Assembly (NCBI RefSeq): GCF_900110115.1
Contig: NZ_FOCM01000007.1
Span: 62,001-126,000, forward strand
DNA length: 64,000 nt
From: Palleronia pelagia
GTDB lineage: Bacteria > Pseudomonadota > Alphaproteobacteria > Rhodobacterales > Rhodobacteraceae
Direction of reading: 5' to 3'
Shown here: positions 59,877 to 64,000 of the stretch, in pieces
How the letters are laid out: each line of letters begins with the position of its first letter
How positions within the stretch are numbered: the first letter of the stretch is position 1
The notes under the pieces: model-generated
Told to the model about the DNA's origin: nothing
Databases searched by the model: none
What the model saw: the letters and a program-made list of their open reading frames with translations, nothing else
Position numbers and translations under genes: made by a program

Positions 59877-61589
59877 CTAGCGCAGCAGCGCGACCGCCTC
59901 CCATGGCTCGAGCGTCACGCGGCCTTGCAAGCCCCTCCGGGCCACGTGGGTGTGAACGACGGGCCGGCCCGATCCGCACAGGGCGTCGGGCAGCTCGAGC
60001 GTTTGCGCCTCGCCCGTCAGATTGACCAGAACCGCCAGCCTCTGTTCGCGCCAGCCGCGAGTGAAGGCGAAGACGGCCGGATGATCCTCCAGGTAGGCCT
60101 GGAAGCCGCCGTGGATCAGCACCGGCAGCTCGCGCCGCAAGCCGATCAGGTGCCGGTAGAAGGCGAACAAGCCGTCCGGGTCGGCCCGGTCGGCGGCGAC
60201 GTGCACCTCGCGGCTGTTGGGGTTCAGCGGCAGCCACGGCGTCCCGGCGGTGAAGCCGGCGCCCGGCCCCCCATCCCATTGCATCGGCGTCCGGGCGTTG
60301 TCGCGGCCGTTCAGGTTCACGCCCTCCATGAATTCGGCATGGGTCAGGCCATTCGCCATGAATCCCTCGTACTGGCCATGCGCCTCGAGGTCCTCAACAT
60401 CGGCCAGCGACGCGGCGCGGGTGTTGATCATGCCGATCTCCTCGCCCTGGTAGACGAAGGGCGTGCCGCGCAGCAGGTGCAGCATCGCCGCCAGAGCCTT
60501 GCCCGACGCGATCCGTCCCACGCCGTCGTCGCCGTAGCGCGAAATGTGGCGCGGCAGGTCGTGGTTCGACAGGAACAGCGCATCCCAGCCGTATTCGCGC
60601 AGGTGGGTCTGCCACGCCGTGATTTCGCGCTTCAGCATCAGGGGCGTGACCTCGCGCGGGCGGAACTTGTGGAATTGCGGGTCCCAGCCCAGCTTCACGT
60701 GGTCGAAGTGAAACATCATGGCCAGCGGCGTCGCGTCCGCGACGTATTGCAGGACGGTGTCGCGGCTGACGGCCCAGCTTTCGCCCACAGTCAACAGGTC
60801 GCGCCCTTTCAGCACGCGGTCGTGCATCTCGCCGAGCCGGTCCCAGATATGCGGCCCCTCGTCGAACAGGCCGCGATCCACGTCCTTGCCGATCAGGTCG
60901 ATCACGTCCATGCGGAAGCCCGCGATGCCGCGGTCGATCCACCATTCCATCATGGACCAGATCCGGTCGCGCAGGTCCGGGTTGTCCCAGTTCAGGTCGG
61001 GCTGGCCGGGGCTGAACAGGTGCAGGTACCACCGGTCGACCGCCGCAACATAGGTCCAGGCCGGGCCACCGAAGATGGCGCGCTTGTCGGTGGGAGGCAG
61101 CCCGCCCGGCCGTCCTTCGCGCCAGATGAACAGGTCATGCTCGGGGGCGTCGCGCGATGCGGCAGCCGCCTTGAACCAGGCGTGCTCGTCCGAGCAGTGG
61201 TTGACCACAAGGTCCATGACGATGCCAATGCCGCGGTCACGTGCCTCGGTCACCAGCCGGTCGAAATCGTCGAGCGTGCCGTATTCGTGGTGAATCGCCT
61301 GGTAGTCGCTGATGTCGTAGCCGTTGTCGCGCTGGGGCGAGGCATAGACGGGGCTGAGCCAGATGAACCCGACCCCGAGATCGGCCAGGTGGTCCAGCCG
61401 CGAGATGATGCCCGGGATGTCGCCGACCCCGTCGCCGTCACTGTCGCAGAAACTGCGCGGGTAGATCTGGTAGCCAACCGCGCTTTTCCACCACGGTGAC
61501 GCAACGTTATTTCCTGCGCCCGCCGCGGTTGCCGGAGCGCCATTCGGCCCGCTGACGCCGTGGTTCTTCGCTCGCTCGAAGGTGGTCAC
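59877..61589 (-). CDS. Alpha-glucosidase (GH13)
   Basis: A 570-residue (GTG start) GH13 enzyme of the oligo-1,6-glucosidase/alpha-glucosidase group. The four conserved regions are visible: DLVVNHCSDEH, GFRMDVIDLIGKD with the nucleophile Asp, TVGESWAV with the acid/base Glu, and FLSNHDLPR with the transition-state Asp. The (beta/alpha)8 barrel starts with WWKSAVGYQIYPRSFCDSDG. No signal peptide, so it acts in the cytoplasm on imported disaccharides or trehalose/sucrose derivatives. No sugar transporter is next to it. The start is uncertain; the frame is open 61 codons further upstream. Confidence 0.93.
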   Translation of the reverse strand: MTTFERAKNHGVSGPNGAPATAAGAGNNVASPWWKSAVGYQIYPRSFCDSDGDGVGDIPGIISRLDHLADLGVGFIWLSPVYASPQRDNGYDISDYQAIHHEYGTLDDFDRLVTEARDRGIGIVMDLVVNHCSDEHAWFKAAAASRDAPEHDLFIWREGRPGGLPPTDKRAIFGGPAWTYVAAVDRWYLHLFSPGQPDLNWDNPDLRDRIWSMMEWWIDRGIAGFRMDVIDLIGKDVDRGLFDEGPHIWDRLGEMHDRVLKGRDLLTVGESWAVSRDTVLQYVADATPLAMMFHFDHVKLGWDPQFHKFRPREVTPLMLKREITAWQTHLREYGWDALFLSNHDLPRHISRYGDDGVGRIASGKALAAMLHLLRGTPFVYQGEEIGMINTRAASLADVEDLEAHGQYEGFMANGLTHAEFMEGVNLNGRDNARTPMQWDGGPGAGFTAGTPWLPLNPNSREVHVAADRADPDGLFAFYRHLIGLRRELPVLIHGGFQAYLEDHPAVFAFTRGWREQRLAVLVNLTGEAQTLELPDALCGSGRPVVHTHVARRGLQGRVTLEPWEAVALLR

Positions 61590-61892
61590 TGCTTCTTGCC
61601 CCTCAAAATACTTCGGTTTTCTTATTAATCCGGAATGCCTTGCGGCATTGGTCGGAATCGCCAACGGACGGTGTGTCCCGCTCCGCCGGTCCACATGGTT
61701 CTGATGCCGAGAAAGTCCCGCAGCTCGCCGCATCTTCAAGGCGGCAACCGAGTTATTCGCCGCTGACACCATGGCCGAACACGCACCCTGCCGCCGTCTA
61801 TCGACCGTCGCAGCGCTTTACGGGACGGCTGCTACCTCTTTAGGTTGATAGGTGATTATCTGTTGCCGAGTAGTTTCCCGGGATTTCGATCT
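61590..61892. other. 303-base divergent intergenic region
   Basis: Between the alpha-glucosidase and the PAS-like gene. It is richer in A+T than the flanks. A perfect palindrome AATGCC-TTGC-GGCATT at 61634-61649 lies about 45 bases upstream of the alpha-glucosidase start and could be a repressor operator. On the plus strand TTTACG, 18 bases, TAGGTT (61817-61846) is a promoter candidate for the PAS-like gene. The open frame extending the alpha-glucosidase into this region has no family resemblance and is judged non-coding. Confidence 0.5.
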
Positions 61893-62624
61893 ATGACTTT
61901 TACCGAGATCGCGCACGCCCTCAAGCTGGCCGAAGCGCAACTGTCCGCTGCGCTGCGCGACTCGACATCGGCTCGCACCCATGCACGCCTGCTGCGCCGG
62001 GTGGCCGAGTTGACGGACGCCGCCGAAAGGCACGAGCCCGAGAGCACCGCCGAACTGCGCGACATGGTCGCCTTTTTCGTGCGCCGATCCAGCCGACAAT
62101 ACCAGGACGTGTCCGACAGCCGCGATCTCGACATCGCGCTGAGACTGTCGAACCGGCTGAGCGCCCTCGACCTGCCACAACGGGCGGGACCGGCCGCCCA
62201 GGGGCGGCGCCGTCCGGCAAAGCTGGACTCCAGTGTCGCCGACCCGGACGAGCTGGCCGCGTTCCTCGCCGCCAGCACCGACCGCATGGTCGCCATCGGA
62301 CCTTCCAAACGCTACCTGGCGGTCAGCCCGGCCAACGCCCAATTCCATGGCTCGACCCCGGCGCGCATGCTGGACTTGCACATCACCGAGATCATCGGGC
62401 TGTCCCGCTACGAGACGCGCGCCGCGCACGCGCTGCGTCGCAGTTTCGCCGGCGAGCCGCAGGTCTATGTCTACCCGCTGCCGGTGCCAGGCAACGGCCC
62501 GCGCCTGATCCGCTGCGAGATGGACCCGATCCGCGACCGCATGGATCAAGCCTATTGCACGCTGATGCGGATGACGGACATCACCGACGACGCAGCCGCG
62601 GCGCCCCAGAGACCCGCGGCCTAG
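61893..62624 (+). CDS. PAS-like sensory protein without output domain
   Basis: A 243-residue protein. The N-terminal 110 residues are helical (FTEIAHALKLAEAQLSAAL, RLLRRVAELTDAAER). From about 130 a PAS-like domain follows: ELAAFLAASTDRMVAIGPSK, then YLAVSPANAQFHGSTPARMLD and HITEIIGLSRYE, ending in strands with YPLPVPGNGPRLIRCEMDPI. No kinase, GGDEF or DNA-binding part is attached. The assignment rests on the layout of PAS proteins (VSxANxxF...HITEIIG) and is moderate. It diverges from the alpha-glucosidase and shares CTAG stop bases with the gene on the other strand. Confidence 0.7.
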   Translation: MTFTEIAHALKLAEAQLSAALRDSTSARTHARLLRRVAELTDAAERHEPESTAELRDMVAFFVRRSSRQYQDVSDSRDLDIALRLSNRLSALDLPQRAGPAAQGRRRPAKLDSSVADPDELAAFLAASTDRMVAIGPSKRYLAVSPANAQFHGSTPARMLDLHITEIIGLSRYETRAAHALRRSFAGEPQVYVYPLPVPGNGPRLIRCEMDPIRDRMDQAYCTLMRMTDITDDAAAAPQRPAA

Positions 62625-63607
62625 AGAACGCCCGGCACGACCTGGTCGGGCGGCCGGTGGCCATCGGCGAAGGTCTTGATGTTCAACAGCACCTTCTCGC
62701 CCATCTCGAGCCGCCCTTCGCGCGTGGCCGATCCCATGTGCGGCAGGAGGACGACGTTGGGCTGTTCGCGCAGCCGGGGGTTCACCTCGGTCCCGTGCTC
62801 GAACACGTCCAATCCGGCGCCCGCGATGGCGCCCTGCTCCAACGCGCGGGCGAGCGCATTCTCGTCGATGACCTCGCCCCGCGAAGTGTTGACCACCACA
62901 GCCGAGGGCTTCAGCAGCGCGATGCGCCGGGCATTGAGCAGGTGGAAGGTGCTGGGCGTGTGCGGGCAGTTGATCGACAGCACGTCGATCCGGCTGAGCA
63001 TGTGGTCGAAACTGTCGTGATAGGTCGCCTCGAGCGCCTCCTCGATGGGGGCGCGCAGGGGGGTGCGGTTATGGTAATGCACCGCCATGCCGAAGGCGCG
63101 GGCGCGCCGCGCCACCGCCTGGCCGATCCGCCCCATGCCGAGGATGCCCAACCGACGCCCGGCGATGCGCCCTCCGAGATAGGCATTTGGCGCCCAGCCC
63201 TCCCACGCGCCCTGCTGCATCACCGACAATCCTTCGGGGATGCGGCGGGTCACCGCCAGCAGTAGCGCCATGGTCATGTCGGCGGTGTCGTCGACGGTCA
63301 CGCCAGGGGTGTTGGACACCAGGATGCCACGTTGCCGCGCGGTGGCCACGTCCACATTGTCGACCCCTGCCCCGTAATGCGCGATCAGCTTCAGCCGCGG
63401 ACCTGCGCGCGCCAGCAGCGGGCCGTCGATCCGGTCGGTGATGGTGGGAACCAGGACATCAGCATCCGCCACAGCGGCAGCCAGCTCCTCGCGCGTCATG
63501 GGGGCGTCGGTGTCGCGCAGGCGCACGTCGAACAGCTCGGACAGCCGCGACTCCACCGCCTCGGGCAACCGTCGCGTGACAACAACACTCAGGCGTCCAT
63601 CTCCCAT
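62621..63607 (-). CDS. D-2-hydroxyacid dehydrogenase (glyoxylate reductase-like)
   Basis: A 328-residue NAD(P) dehydrogenase. The Rossmann loop is LGILGMGRIGQAVARRARAF near 148-168; the catalytic triad Arg (VVNTSRGEVID), Glu (DVFEHGTEVNP) and His (LLPHMGSAT) is complete. HYGAGVDNVDVATARQRGI binds substrate. The family reduces glyoxylate, hydroxypyruvate or other 2-oxo acids. Given glcB in the window, glyoxylate is attractive but unproved. GGAGG stands eight bases before the chosen ATG, ruling against the 58-codon upstream extension. Confidence 0.93.
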   Translation of the reverse strand: MGDGRLSVVVTRRLPEAVESRLSELFDVRLRDTDAPMTREELAAAVADADVLVPTITDRIDGPLLARAGPRLKLIAHYGAGVDNVDVATARQRGILVSNTPGVTVDDTADMTMALLLAVTRRIPEGLSVMQQGAWEGWAPNAYLGGRIAGRRLGILGMGRIGQAVARRARAFGMAVHYHNRTPLRAPIEEALEATYHDSFDHMLSRIDVLSINCPHTPSTFHLLNARRIALLKPSAVVVNTSRGEVIDENALARALEQGAIAGAGLDVFEHGTEVNPRLREQPNVVLLPHMGSATREGRLEMGEKVLLNIKTFADGHRPPDQVVPGVL

Positions 63608-63729
63608 GCCCGTGGCCTCCGGCTTTCGTTCCGACGTCGTTTGGCGCAAACTGACTGCTAATGGGGCAAGGCACAAGCCGTAAGGCGGCCACCGAAGACC
63701 CCGGCAGGACGCGGAACCGTCCAAGGGCA

Positions 63730-64000
63730 ATGGCAGCTCGAGCAGGCAGGCGAATGGCAGCGAAATCGGTGTGGGCGGCATGGGCCGTCGCGGTGCTTCT
63801 CCTGGTGGTCGTCACCGGGCAGGTCATGGCACAGAGCCCTCAGAGTCCCCTTCTCGGCGCGTCCGGCCGCGGGCCGGTTACGCAGCTGCCGATGCCGCGC
63901 TTCGTCTCGATGAAGGCGACCGAGGGCAACGTACGCCGCGGCCCATCGCTCAGCCACCGGATCGACTGGGTCTATCGCCGCAAGGACCTGCCCTTGATGA
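63730..64000 (+). CDS. Exported bacterial SH3-domain protein, N-terminal part
   Basis: Truncated by the right edge; 90 codons are visible. After MAARAGRRMAAKSVWAAWAV comes a hydrophobic signal segment (AVLLLVVVTGQ) ending VMAQ, a likely signal peptidase site. From about 57 the sequence FVSMKATEGNVRRGPSLSHR and IDWVYRRKDLPL is the bacterial SH3 pattern (SH3_4, PF06347). Such proteins act in the periplasm, probably at the wall. The start may be 63754 or even 63661, all in frame. It diverges from the dehydrogenase gene. Confidence 0.8.
   Translation, partial: MAARAGRRMAAKSVWAAWAVAVLLLVVVTGQVMAQSPQSPLLGASGRGPVTQLPMPRFVSMKATEGNVRRGPSLSHRIDWVYRRKDLPLM

Noticed and set aside
61590-61772. N-terminal extension of the alpha-glucosidase
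   Set aside because: The extra 61 codons have no family counterpart and would place the palindrome and promoter region inside the gene; the GTG at 61589 is closer to the normal enzyme start.

Overview
The window is an ordinary-looking chromosomal stretch from a high-GC alphaproteobacterium, most probably a member of the Rhodobacterales (Roseobacter/Paracoccaceae group). I base this on the lpxC-ftsZ-ftsA-ftsQ-ddl-murB order with bamD and recN behind it, the cobS/cobT cobaltochelatase pair of the aerobic B12 pathway, 590-residue long-form acyl-CoA dehydrogenase, Hint-domain proteins, a GlcB/GlcG pair, and -10 boxes of the CTAGGTT type. Coding density is very high, many neighbours overlap by 4 bases (ATGA/GTGA), and the GC-rich third positions leave long meaningless open frames antisense to most genes. 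I found no rRNA, tRNA, CRISPR array, insertion sequence, integrase or prophage gene.

Layout. 1-6.4 kb: end of a PfpI/DJ-1 gene, pepN, two tiny genes (one a DUF2256 zinc-ribbon-like protein), glcB with an overlapping GlcG-family gene, and an exported msrB. 6.5-7.8 kb: ECF sigma factor with an overlapping membrane anti-sigma factor. 8-13.2 kb: cobS, cobT, an M24 aminopeptidase P and a DUF427 gene. 13.2-15.4 kb: a CLC chloride protein and an NTF2-like protein. 15.4-25.2 kb, all minus: murB, ddl, ftsQ, ftsA, ftsZ, lpxC, bamD, recN, i.e. septum, peptidoglycan precursor, lipid A and outer-membrane assembly functions. 25.3-29 kb: DUF952, pyrD, a MATE exporter and two PaaI-type thioesterases. 29.1-36.6 kb: two MerR-family regulators followed by acyl-CoA dehydrogenase, a small conserved-looking protein, a glutathione transferase, thiolase and fadJ, a beta-oxidation locus. 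36.7-42.4 kb: a Hint protein lacking the usual catalytic residues, sulfotransferase, acyl-CoA synthetase, a protein resembling an inactivated M48 protease and a SPOR protein.

42.5-47.1 kb is a compact minus-strand nucleoside salvage operon (cdd, deoA, deoB, add, upp). 47.2-52.6 kb: paired DUF3072 genes, a 53-residue membrane protein not longer than many missed genes, maeB, a 36-residue lysine-rich protein and prpE. 52.7-55.3 kb, minus: hisC, a TyrA-type dehydrogenase and an extensin-like lipoprotein joined by overlaps. 55.5-57.4 kb: rpsD with its own promoter and leader, and a second, intact Hint protein. 57.6-64 kb: panC-panB, a lipoprotein, an alpha-glucosidase diverging from a PAS-like gene, a D-2-hydroxyacid dehydrogenase and the start of an SH3-domain exported protein.

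I did not find a convincing new multi-gene system. The observations most worth a check are a dispersed intergenic element built on GGTATTT...GGAAAGATGAAG, a CLC protein with the channel-type valine at the internal proton-glutamate position, an apparently catalytically dead M48-like membrane protein, a Hint domain without its nucleophile, a hairpin that would mask the rpsD ribosome binding site, a probable leaderless cobT promoter, palindromic operator candidates at the fatty-acid genes, and the small proteins listed below. All functional statements come from reading motifs by eye; no database search was run.
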